DNA of 54,626 nt from a virus, in IMG/VR virus record IMGVR_UViG_3300027868_000010, positions 1-54,626 of that record; one strand, written 5' to 3'. Below are positions 47,955 to 53,994 of this stretch, one piece after another (position 1 is the stretch's first letter; every line of letters begins with the position of its first letter). A program made the translations under genes and the position numbers. A model generated the notes under the pieces. It had not been told where the DNA came from and did no database searches. It was given only the letters and a program-made list of their open reading frames with translations.

Positions 47955-47977
47955 AAGGGGGCTTCGGCCCCCTTTTT
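47955..47977 (+). terminator. Strong rho-independent terminator
   Basis: AAGGGGGC (47955-47962), the stable loop TTCG and GCCCCCTT (47967-47974) are followed by a T-run ending at 47977. This is the best terminator in the genome and ends the long small-gene operon before the AT-rich repeat region. Confidence 0.92.
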
Positions 47978-48240
47978 ATGTTTAACGAGACGTGAATAGT
48001 TAATGGATTATATTTGTCTAAAATGAAATCTATTCATGATTAACGAAAAGTATTTGTCTAAAATACAATCTATTAATGGTTAATTAAAATTATTTACCTA
48101 AAACTTTAATTGAAAGCAATCTATTAACCCTATCAAACCCTAAACTACCGATAAAATTTACATCAAATCAAATCTATCGGTCAACACTTTTTTATGGTTA
48201 AAATTTCGTTAATTCGAAAATTTATTTTCGCATATATATA
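47978..48240. other. Candidate replication origin: AT-rich non-coding region with iterons
   Basis: About 260 bases without a credible gene, strikingly AT-rich against the flanks. It contains 40-base direct repeats (48011-48120), a 7-base inverted repeat ACCGATA/TATCGGT (48147-48153 and 48175-48181) and CGAAAAT-TT-ATTTTCG (48215-48230), then a CATATATATAG stretch that could be a -10. Repeats plus an easily melted tract between two operons is the usual build of a phage origin. A GapR-like protein that prefers AT-rich DNA is encoded by this phage. Confidence 0.6.
48011..48120 (+). repeat. 40-bp direct repeats (iterons)
   Basis: Copy 1 (48011-48050) and copy 2 (48051-48090) start with TATTTGTCTAAAAT and agree at 33 of 40 positions by eye. 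Copy 3 starts at 48091 with the related TATTTACCTAAAAC and contains CAATCTATTAA slightly later. The shared cores are TATTTGTCTAAAAT and AATCTATT. The exact 40-base spacing (nearly four helix turns) places copies on one face of DNA, suited to binding an initiator. Confidence 0.75.
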
Positions 48241-48324
48241 GTGTCAAATTATTTTTCCGATGCTAACCAATTGGTAATAAATTTCCGCTATATTTTGATC
48301 ATTGGAACAAACAAGGAAACGATC

Positions 48325-48459
48325 ATGACGGTTTTTAAGATGATAGTTATTCGGGTTTCGCTTATTGTCGCCGGTTCGGTATTCGCATGGCCTGCGATCA
48401 TTGAAGGTAAAATCATTCTGGAAAGTGTAGCGTCAAGCTTTCAAATCGCGGGGTTTTGA
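48325..48459 (+). CDS. Small membrane peptide
   Basis: This 44-residue protein starts at ATG 48325 with CAAGGAAAC in front; a longer GTG start at 48241 would extend into the AT-rich region and is less likely. One hydrophobic segment (FKMIVIRVSLIVAGSVFAWP) suggests a membrane peptide. First gene of the AT-richer block. Confidence 0.5.
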   Translation: MTVFKMIVIRVSLIVAGSVFAWPAIIEGKIILESVASSFQIAGF

Positions 48460-48461
48460 TC

Positions 48462-48731
48462 ATGAAAAATTTTAAACGTTCAGCTCTCCCATTGAAAACT
48501 CAAACTCTAATGAGGAAGAAAGAATTCGGGCACGGTTTCCGCGACGCTGTAAATGGTAACGGATACCGAGTTGAGTATGATTTAACAACCCATTATGATC
48601 GCTTATCATATGAACGAGGCCGGCAATTCTTTGCAGCAACCAAAATGCCGGCAATTAAGACCAAGGGACGTCTAACTCAAGCGGCGTATGACGCCATGAT
48701 CGATTTAATCAGAAATAGGAGTATCATCTAA
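48462..48731 (+). CDS. Small basic hypothetical protein
   Basis: This 89-residue protein starts at ATG 48462 (TTG 48456 is possible). It is basic (MKNFKRSALPLKTQTLMRKK) with YERGRQFFAATKMPAIKTKG and YDAMIDLIRNRS later. The GR..FA pattern occurs in other small phage proteins of unknown function. AT-rich codon use differs from the large operons. Confidence 0.62.
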   Translation: MKNFKRSALPLKTQTLMRKKEFGHGFRDAVNGNGYRVEYDLTTHYDRLSYERGRQFFAATKMPAIKTKGRLTQAAYDAMIDLIRNRSII

Positions 48732-48955
48732 TGAGAAAATTGTTTGAAATTGCAAACGATATCGATAAAAATTGGCCGAAAGTATATTTCGGCGCGCGCC
48801 CTTATTTACAAGCGATGATATCAATGGAAAATATCACCGATGATTATGGCGCAGATAGCGGTAAATCGATTGTAATGTACTTCCTTGCCAACGCACAAGC
48901 ATGGCGTGGCGAGCACGCGCGCCGGATCAAAACAGAATTAAAGGGTATGTTATGA
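48731..48955 (+). CDS. Conserved small phage protein
   Basis: This 74-residue protein has YFGARPYLQAMISMENITDDYG and IVMYFLANAQAWRGEHARRIKTEL, a pattern I know from many phages in which it is conserved without known function. It overlaps the previous stop (TAATG) and the next start (ATGA). Its usual neighbour is the protein that follows here, which supports both calls. Confidence 0.75.
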   Translation: MRKLFEIANDIDKNWPKVYFGARPYLQAMISMENITDDYGADSGKSIVMYFLANAQAWRGEHARRIKTELKGML

Positions 48956-49356
48956 GCTATGATGTTTCACTTTTAATCGATACAGGCTCGGATGAATTGC
49001 ATGAAATATGGACGGGGAATTTCACGTCGAATTGTGCCCGGATGTTCGATCTTGCGATAGGCGGACTGGGGATACTAGATGGAATGATGGCCGATGACGC
49101 GTGGCATATTCTCGTCGTCGGCGTTAAGAGAATGGAAGTATGCAGGGAAACGAATATACATTCGGCCAGATACCTTGCATTAAACCCTGGCAATATGAAC
49201 TTTGAACACGACAACCTATATCCCACATTTATCTGGCAAATAATCGAAAATCTGGTCGACGCATGGGGAGATAGCATATCCGCGCAAGACTTTTTACGTT
49301 CCATCCTGGAACAATGTGAGAAACATCCGGACGCGAGAATAAAAGTAATATCCTAA
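48952..49356 (+). CDS. Conserved phage protein with a portal-derived insert
   Basis: This 134-residue protein has the frame of a widespread small phage family: MSYDVSLLIDTGSDELHEIW, NFTSNCARMFDLAIGGLGIL, DGMMADDAWHILVVGVKRM and the C-terminal SILEQCEKHPDARIKV. Relatives usually read NPxNGWGD in the middle. Here NPGN and WGD are split by about 23 residues, of which MNFEHDNLYPTFIWQ (82-96) and NLVD (100-103) are the same as portal residues 357-371 and 353-356, in swapped order. The insert keeps the frame and occupies a likely surface loop, so the protein may still work. Confidence 0.75.
   Translation: MSYDVSLLIDTGSDELHEIWTGNFTSNCARMFDLAIGGLGILDGMMADDAWHILVVGVKRMEVCRETNIHSARYLALNPGNMNFEHDNLYPTFIWQIIENLVDAWGDSISAQDFLRSILEQCEKHPDARIKVIS
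49195..49260 (+). repeat. Portal-gene fragment inside an early gene
   Basis: 49195-49239 matches portal bases 2301-2345 at 41 of 45 positions; all four differences are G (portal) to A (here) at third codon positions and silent. 49247-49260 repeats portal bases 2287-2300 exactly. In the portal the second piece lies before the first; here it lies after it. Confidence 0.88.
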
Positions 49357-49373
49357 TACCTTGTTAAGGTATT
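49355..49373 (+). terminator. Short perfect hairpin between small genes
   Basis: AATACCTT (49355-49362) and AAGGTATT (49366-49373) form an eight-base stem with a three-base loop, partly overlapping the stop region of the previous gene. A weak T-rich stretch follows (TTTCGGGTATTTTC). It could be a weak terminator. Confidence 0.4.
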
Positions 49374-49390
49374 TCGGGTATTTTCAAAGA

Positions 49391-49531
49391 ATGGAAACTG
49401 GATATCTTAGAGAATTGCAAACTTTGCTATTGATTTGGAGCAAGGATTTAACCGGCGAACAAGTGGCGCGCATGGCGTGGCTTGGACGTCAAATGGAAAT
49501 CGAATTAGGAGCAATGAAAAATGTCTGCTAA
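49391..49531 (+). CDS. Small helical protein
   Basis: This 46-residue protein (METGYLRELQTLLLIWSKDL, then VARMAWLGRQMEIELG) is helical and amphipathic. It starts 34 bases after the previous stop without a strong ribosome-binding site, and its end overlaps the next gene by 11 bases. The sequence is protein-like; family not recognised. Confidence 0.5.
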   Translation: METGYLRELQTLLLIWSKDLTGEQVARMAWLGRQMEIELGAMKNVC

Positions 49532-49715
49532 CAACTCATTAATGATACATGACGTGAACGAAATACTTGTCGGCGCGCCGACAGAAACCACAAGTTCAAA
49601 TGGCGACACCTATTATGTCCGCCGGATTAAGATAGTCGACGTCGACGGAAACAAGCTGGAAATTACTGTATTTTCAGATGTCCGGCGTGGCGTCGAATTC
49701 ACAAATAAGGATTGA
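49521..49715 (+). CDS. Small hypothetical protein
   Basis: This 64-residue protein is beta-rich (VNEILVGAPTETTSSNGDTY, VRRIKIVDVDGNKLEITVFS). AGGAG lies before the ATG. It may be a small DNA-binding barrel, but no motif shows it. Confidence 0.6.
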   Translation: MSANNSLMIHDVNEILVGAPTETTSSNGDTYYVRRIKIVDVDGNKLEITVFSDVRRGVEFTNKD

Positions 49716-49718
49716 AAC

Positions 49719-50096
49719 ATGTATAAGAATTTGAACGATATCATTGTGACACTCGCGACAACAATCGATTATGAATTCATGGTTCTGGAAACAAGCGAAA
49801 GGGAATGCATCGATTTTGCGGCGCGCTTGCGTCAATCGATCAAACTTTTGACCGAAGCCGAAAAAGCTTTCACGAAGCAAGCAACCGAGAATACCCGGTT
49901 CGACGATGATACCCTGCAGGGTAAATCCGCTCGATTGCGTGGCGTTGATTTTTATGCCCAAGTTACCGAAACAATTCGCTGGTCACTGGATAGCAAAGCC
50001 GTCAAGGTCGAAATGGGCGATGAATGGTACAATAAACGTTGCACGCAGGGCGTTGTCCGGTCGGTCAAATATATTGAGGGCGCACATGCCAAATGA
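49719..50096 (+). CDS. Hypothetical helical protein
   Basis: This 125-residue protein is helical and charged (ERECIDFAARLRQSIKLLTE, KSARLRGVDFYAQVTETIRW). It has no membrane segment. It overlaps the next start by 11 bases. No family recognised; it belongs to the AT-richer block. Confidence 0.62.
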   Translation: MYKNLNDIIVTLATTIDYEFMVLETSERECIDFAARLRQSIKLLTEAEKAFTKQATENTRFDDDTLQGKSARLRGVDFYAQVTETIRWSLDSKAVKVEMGDEWYNKRCTQGVVRSVKYIEGAHAK

Positions 50097-50322
50097 TGTT
50101 TCGCCATATATAACTCGCGCCCTGGAACGAGCCGAAAAACATCCAACTATTGAGGAATGGAATAATGCGAAAGTTACTAAGTGTATCCGTCGACGCGAAA
50201 ACGATCAAATCAATCGGCAAGGGAGTGTTAACCGGGATTTTATACCTTGCCCCGGGGCGCTTATCGGGTCGAGAAGTTTGCCCCATGGCTTCCGCCGGTT
50301 GCTTAAAATCTTGTCTGTATAG
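50086..50322 (+). CDS. Small protein overlapping the GP88-like gene
   Basis: An ATG at 50086 opens a 78-residue frame. Residues 1-26 (MPNDVSPYITRALERAEKHP) look like a real protein start; after about residue 27 the DNA is shared with the next gene in another frame for 158 bases and the sequence becomes Arg-rich. The gene may be real with an unconstrained tail, or its true stop was lost. ATGs on both sides are only 79 bases apart. Confidence 0.4.
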   Translation: MPNDVSPYITRALERAEKHPTIEEWNNAKVTKCIRRRENDQINRQGSVNRDFIPCPGALIGSRSLPHGFRRLLKILSV

Positions 50323-50878
50323 CGCGGGACGTGGCGCATTTTCAAACGTTCAAAAGGCTCGGATATCGAAAACAAATCTCTATTTCGATGATCGAGAATT
50401 GTTTTTTAATATCCTATATCGTGACATTGTGGCATTGGAGCGCAAAGCGAAACGCGATGGATTAATCCCCGCAGTCCGGTTGAATGGTACAAGTGATATT
50501 CCGTTTGAACGCGTGGCATTTATCCGAGATGGCGTCGAATATGATAACATCATGCAAGCTTTCCCAGCCGTCACTTTCTACGACTACACGAAACGCCACA
50601 ATCGGAACGTGACGGGGATAAAGAATTATTCCCTTACGTTTTCGTTATCCGAAATCAATTTGCTTGACGCAATCCGATGGATTGCCGGTGGAAAGGGAAA
50701 CGTCGCAATTGTTTATCGTGACCAGATACCAGCGCTTTACTGGCTTTCCATCCTGAAACCATGGCCCGTTATCGATGGCACAGGGCACGATGCGCGCTTC
50801 CTTGACCCACGTGGCGTTATCGTCGGATTGTGCGCCAAGGGCGCTGCTAAGCGCGATACAAGCGGATTTGTGATATGA
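50165..50878 (+). CDS. GP88/DUF7227-like conserved phage protein
   Basis: This 237-residue protein belongs to a large but uncharacterised phage family. Visible signature parts: KGVLTGILYLAPGRLSGREVC, PMASAGCLKSCLYSAGRGAF, ARISKTNLYFDD, IPAVRLNGTSDIPFERVAF, VTFYDYTKRHNR, FSLSEI, PVIDGTGHDARFLDPRGVIV and CAKGAAKRDTSGFV. The Cys set C-x6-G-C-x3-C could bind a metal or iron-sulfur cluster, and NGTSD and DGTGHD look like active-site loops of a barrel enzyme. Function unknown. The ATG at 50165 (GAGGAATGGAATA in front) is preferred. Confidence 0.75.
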   Translation: MRKLLSVSVDAKTIKSIGKGVLTGILYLAPGRLSGREVCPMASAGCLKSCLYSAGRGAFSNVQKARISKTNLYFDDRELFFNILYRDIVALERKAKRDGLIPAVRLNGTSDIPFERVAFIRDGVEYDNIMQAFPAVTFYDYTKRHNRNVTGIKNYSLTFSLSEINLLDAIRWIAGGKGNVAIVYRDQIPALYWLSILKPWPVIDGTGHDARFLDPRGVIVGLCAKGAAKRDTSGFVI

Positions 50879-51153
50879 GAGCAAATATAATCATCAAGGA
50901 AGGTGACGCCGAACTCTGGTTCTATCGTCACAGTGACGGATACCCTGATAGAATGATGCCTATATTGGAGAAATTTATGGAACGTGTAAAGGCTGGGACA
51001 TACCGTTCCACATCTCATTGTGTTGGTCACCTACGGTTTATGATGAGCGGAAGGTTGGAACGATCAGCAGGGAAACATGTCGAATTTGTCTATATGATTG
51101 ATCTGGTCAAGAAAACAGTAATGTGGATTGAGGCTGGTCAATGGGAAACCTAA
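50875..51153 (+). CDS. Small conserved phage protein
   Basis: This 92-residue protein (ANIIIKEGDAELWFYRHSDG, YPDRMMPILEKFMERVKAGT) starts on an ATGA overlap with the GP88-like gene. The LWFYRHSDGYPD pattern is frequent in phage proteins that accompany that gene. Function unknown. Confidence 0.68.
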   Translation: MRANIIIKEGDAELWFYRHSDGYPDRMMPILEKFMERVKAGTYRSTSHCVGHLRFMMSGRLERSAGKHVEFVYMIDLVKKTVMWIEAGQWET

Positions 51154-51221
51154 TTTCCGTTATCGTGCTAGCTGGGATTGGATATGGTTTGGTCTATTTC
51201 TTTACTTTAAGTATCGTGTGA
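51141..51221 (+). CDS. Very small membrane peptide
   Basis: This 26-residue frame (MGNLISVIVLAGIGYGLVYF...) is one hydrophobic segment with GAGG in front of the ATG. It overlaps the previous gene by 13 bases and is the last frame before the long regulatory region. Small membrane peptides like this are common in phages, but chance cannot be excluded. Confidence 0.4.
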   Translation: MGNLISVIVLAGIGYGLVYFFTLSIV

Positions 51222-51240
51222 AGAAACACGTTGCACGTGG

Positions 51241-51268
51241 CAGGGAAGGGAATAATAACCCTTCCTTG
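51241..51268 (+). terminator. Hairpin ending the AT-richer block
   Basis: CAGGGAAGGG (51241-51250) pairs with CCCTTCCTTG (51259-51268) over ten positions with one G-T wobble and the loop AATAATAA. No T-run follows, so it may be factor-dependent or a 3' end stabiliser. Confidence 0.5.
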
Positions 51269-51275
51269 ACGCGCG

Positions 51276-51426
51276 CCCTATAGGGGGATTTTAAAAAGTA
51301 AAATATACCCACACTTTCGTGAGTATAACTTATTTCTAGCTTACATAGTAGCTAAGGGATTATGGGGTTTATATACCGTAGGTTATACAGATAACAATTA
51401 TATCTTAGAATTCCCCTATAGGGAAT
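51276..51426 (+). promoter_or_regulatory. Composite regulatory element R2 upstream of the terminase block
   Basis: Parts in order: the perfect palindrome CCCTATAGGG (51276-51285), the 27-base block (51305-51331) identical to 1086-1112 with the dyad TATACCCAC-n6-GTGAGTATA (one mismatch), and the interrupted palindrome AATTCCCCTATAGGGAAT (51409-51426). It is the sister of element R1 at 1054-1191. It likely governs the block starting at 52013. The CTATAGGG core recalls T7 promoters, but no phage RNA polymerase gene is present. Confidence 0.6.
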
Positions 51427-52012
51427 ACGTCCCCCCTGTCTCAACCCCATAGTACGCCCCATATATTAACCCCTATTCCATACCCTGCTATTCCTACTCC
51501 TACCCTGGCCGACCTTCACCATTTTAAAACTTATTTATACACACGTTACACGTGCATCGAAACACGGTTGTATTTCTATTGTAACAACAACCGTTAACCT
51601 TTCGTTCACCATATGTTCTCATTTCCCCTTCCTATACACGTAGCACGTGTATTGTATTAACTAATACAACATACGCCTATGGTTGCAACGTAGCACGTGC
51701 TACGTGTTAATTCTTTATTGACCATGTCCATGCATACGCGAGTATACATGGGATTAGATATGTATTAATGAGGCATTTGACACGTGTCACGTAATATAGC
51801 ATTAGTTATTATATATATTTGGATTTGATGATTACTTATGTTGTATTTGATTGACATTGGGCCGGTGTTTATGAGGTATTTAGCTCAAATGCCGTGGGGC
51901 CACCCCTTACCCACTTGGCAATGTAAGTACCTAATTCCAATTTTGCGCGATTTCAAAAAATGGGATTTGTCCGCACTATTGCATACGAAGTGTCACGTGC
52001 TACGATACCCGA

Positions 52013-52189
52013 ATGCGAATCACAATTTACAGAAAGACAGGTCCATACGAGTGGACCACCAGAATCTTCGAAGATCCGTCCGCCGAACAATTGCGGGGTT
52101 TCACGGGTCTCGTGGTATATCGAGTAAGCGGGAATGCGACCGCGGAGAACAGGGCTGTTCTTGCGGGGTACAAGGTATTGACGCCATGA
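52013..52189 (+). CDS. Small protein before the fibre gene
   Basis: This 58-residue protein (MRITIYRKTGPYEWTTRIFE, LRGFTGLVVYRVSGNATAEN) is beta-rich and basic. Its stop overlaps the next start as ATGA, the usual junction of this genome, which supports it. No clear ribosome-binding site is seen. It may be a small virion or late-region protein. Confidence 0.58.
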   Translation: MRITIYRKTGPYEWTTRIFEDPSAEQLRGFTGLVVYRVSGNATAENRAVLAGYKVLTP

Positions 52190-53394
52190 CAGATCATCTA
52201 GGTAAAAATCATCATTCCGGATTCGATAGGAACAGTCGAGCGGCTGCGACCCTCGCGGCAGGTGCCACGTTCCAAGGCGTCAGTGAAGACGTGTCGAATT
52301 ACGGCAGGGTCGGTATCGCGATCTATTCGGAGAATGCCACGGACGGCGTTCTGTGGGTTGAGGTGAGCCACGACGGTGTGACGTGGTTCGGCCCGCCGCG
52401 CAAATTCGCGAACACTAATATCGCGACCCCTCACATGTGGAACATAGTCGAGAAGTATTTTCGAATTCGTTACGTAAACGGAACGACCGAGGCGACCAAC
52501 CTGTCGATCCAGGTTCAATATTCCTCGAATGCAGACACGACCCTGGTTCACGAGCTGAATGAGGTTATTCCCAATGAAAGCGAAGCGACGCTGGTGAGGG
52601 TGGGGACGACATTCGATTTGGAAGCTTCACGACAGCACATCAGAGGAACCGCCGCAGAGTTCTTTTTCGGCTTCAATAACGACGTCGGGACATCGTGGGA
52701 GGATATCCACCCACAGGGCGGCGATATCACGTGGTTGACTGTCGCGACCAAGGTGGAGGTCTTATCCAGTCACGCAGCGGACAACGGCACGACGCCGGGT
52801 CTCGGCTTACACTCAGTCGAGATACACGGATTGTCCGCGACGGGCGAGGATCAGGATGAGGTTATCCTGCTCAACGGAACCGCCGCTGTCGAAAGCACGC
52901 TCACGTATATCAGGGTCAACATAGTTCACAGCGAGAAGTGCGGGACATATGGCGGGAGTCACCGGGGAGACATCACGTGCCGCGTGACAGGAGGCGGCGC
53001 GGTACTGTCGACCATGACGGGCGCAGAGGGTGCCGCGGGCTCATCGGTACAATACGGCGAGGGGGAAGCAGGGAACGGCTTCTATTCGGTCCCGCTGGGC
53101 AAGATCATGTATATCACGCGGATCGAGGTAATTCCCGACGTCTCGGGGAATAAGACGGTCGATATCGCGCTTTACGAGCGAGAGGACCTTTTGGACATTG
53201 TTTCGCCGTTCTCGCCGCGCAGGGTGCTGTGGCAGGAGAATGGTGTCGATAAGTCCACCGAGAAGCCTGTGAAGTCTCACATCAAGGTCAAGCCCCTTGC
53301 CGACATCTGGTTCAGGGCAAAGGCGACGGGAGCATCGAAGATCGAAGTCCACGTGGATTTCTACCTACTGAACGAGGATGATAGCGGAAGGTAA
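52186..53394 (+). CDS. Virion fibre-like beta-sandwich protein
   Basis: This 402-residue protein starts at ATG 52186 (ATGA overlap); longer frames back to 51838 cross the control region and are rejected. Residues 20-130 form a domain common in phage structural proteins: TFQGVSEDVSNYGRVGIAIY, WVEVSHDGVTWFGPPRKF, EKYFRIRYVNGTTEATNLS. The middle has TTLVHELNEVIPNESEATLV, and the end is another beta domain (VPLGKIMYITRIEVIPDVSG, KSHIKVKPLADIWFRAKATG). It probably decorates head or neck. Being encoded before the terminase genes is known in other phages. Confidence 0.68.
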   Translation: MTDHLGKNHHSGFDRNSRAAATLAAGATFQGVSEDVSNYGRVGIAIYSENATDGVLWVEVSHDGVTWFGPPRKFANTNIATPHMWNIVEKYFRIRYVNGTTEATNLSIQVQYSSNADTTLVHELNEVIPNESEATLVRVGTTFDLEASRQHIRGTAAEFFFGFNNDVGTSWEDIHPQGGDITWLTVATKVEVLSSHAADNGTTPGLGLHSVEIHGLSATGEDQDEVILLNGTAAVESTLTYIRVNIVHSEKCGTYGGSHRGDITCRVTGGGAVLSTMTGAEGAAGSSVQYGEGEAGNGFYSVPLGKIMYITRIEVIPDVSGNKTVDIALYEREDLLDIVSPFSPRRVLWQENGVDKSTEKPVKSHIKVKPLADIWFRAKATGASKIEVHVDFYLLNEDDSGR

Positions 53395-53399
53395 GGGGC

Positions 53400-53825
53400 A
53401 TGTCAAAAAAGGCTATGAAAAGATACACGACCCAGGCGATGAAGCTTGAGGAAGGCCCAATACCTGAGGCAGTTTTCCTGCCCCCTGCATTACGTGGCAA
53501 ACCCGTCCACGCCACGTACCACGTGGCAGATGCCAAGCCGATCAGTATCGAAGAGCACGTGGTCCGTATTAATCAGGAAACAGACCCAGTCGGTCTCCTG
53601 ATTGCTATCGCCAATGGTCAACCAGTCCCGACCGTCACGATCAACGAAGCCGGCGAGGCGGTGGCGGGTTTTGAGACTTTACCGCTGAAAGACAGAATTT
53701 CAGTGATAAAGTTCCTCTCCGACAAGGTTTTGCCGCGCATGTCGGTTTTCAAGAAAATGACGCCCGAAAAGGAAGATGACGACTGGATGGCGACGCTCAG
53801 CAACGCTGGAGGGAAAGATGATTGA
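53400..53825 (+). CDS. Putative terminase small subunit
   Basis: This 141-residue protein lies two genes before the large terminase, with AAGGGG in front of the ATG. It has TDPVGLLIAIANGQPVPTVTI and LPLKDRISVIKFLSDKVLPRMSV, the helical pattern (DP...I..G......L..R......L....LP..S) found in phage proteins that precede large terminases. No clear helix-turn-helix at the N-terminus is visible. It would bind the packaging start site. The overlap with the next gene is 8 bases. Confidence 0.55.
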   Translation: MSKKAMKRYTTQAMKLEEGPIPEAVFLPPALRGKPVHATYHVADAKPISIEEHVVRINQETDPVGLLIAIANGQPVPTVTINEAGEAVAGFETLPLKDRISVIKFLSDKVLPRMSVFKKMTPEKEDDDWMATLSNAGGKDD

Positions 53826-53994
53826 TTCAATCTCTGTGACGTACCAAAACTCAGCAGGGCAGGAATTTACCCGAAGGTTCTTCCCTCCCTATACGGCGTG
53901 GCACTTTCGAGGATATCAGAACGTCGTATCCTTTGTGATCGACGGTAAAGTCCCTGCTGACGTGCAAAGGGAAATCGATGTCTACGAAGTCTGA
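53818..53994 (+). CDS. Small protein between terminase genes (KTSC-like)
   Basis: This 58-residue protein starts at ATG 53818 with GGAGGGAAAG in front. Its sequence (MIDSISVTYQNSAGQEFTRRFF, AWHFRGYQNVVSFVIDGKVP) suggests a small beta-alpha fold; short proteins of this size lie near terminases in many phages. It overlaps the upstream gene by 8 and the terminase by 17 bases. The family name is a guess. Confidence 0.5.
   Translation: MIDSISVTYQNSAGQEFTRRFFPPYTAWHFRGYQNVVSFVIDGKVPADVQREIDVYEV

Larger units (their letters stand above)
51234..51999. promoter_or_regulatory. Cluster of CACGTG palindromes in a non-coding region
   Basis: CACGTG occurs at 51234, 51549, 51644, 51694, 51781 and 51994, within otherwise AT-rich, gene-free DNA. 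Several are parts of longer palindromes: an 18-base perfect one at 51688-51705 (ACGTAGCACGTGCTACGT) and GACACGTGTC at 51779-51788. Flanks often read GTAGCACGTG or CACGTGCTA. A DnaA-box-like TTATACACA lies at 51535-51543. The stretch 51222-52012 has no gene I can support; it probably is a control region or second origin. Confidence 0.55.

Noticed and set aside
51276-51426. T7-like promoters (CTATAGGG)
   Set aside because: The -17 to -5 part of a T7-type promoter is not matched and no single-subunit RNA polymerase gene is present; the palindromic form suggests protein binding sites instead.
51838-52185. Long N-terminal extension of the fibre gene
   Set aside because: The extended frame crosses the control region and a separate 58-residue gene, has no ribosome-binding site and reads as low-quality protein; ATG 52186 with an ATGA junction is much better.
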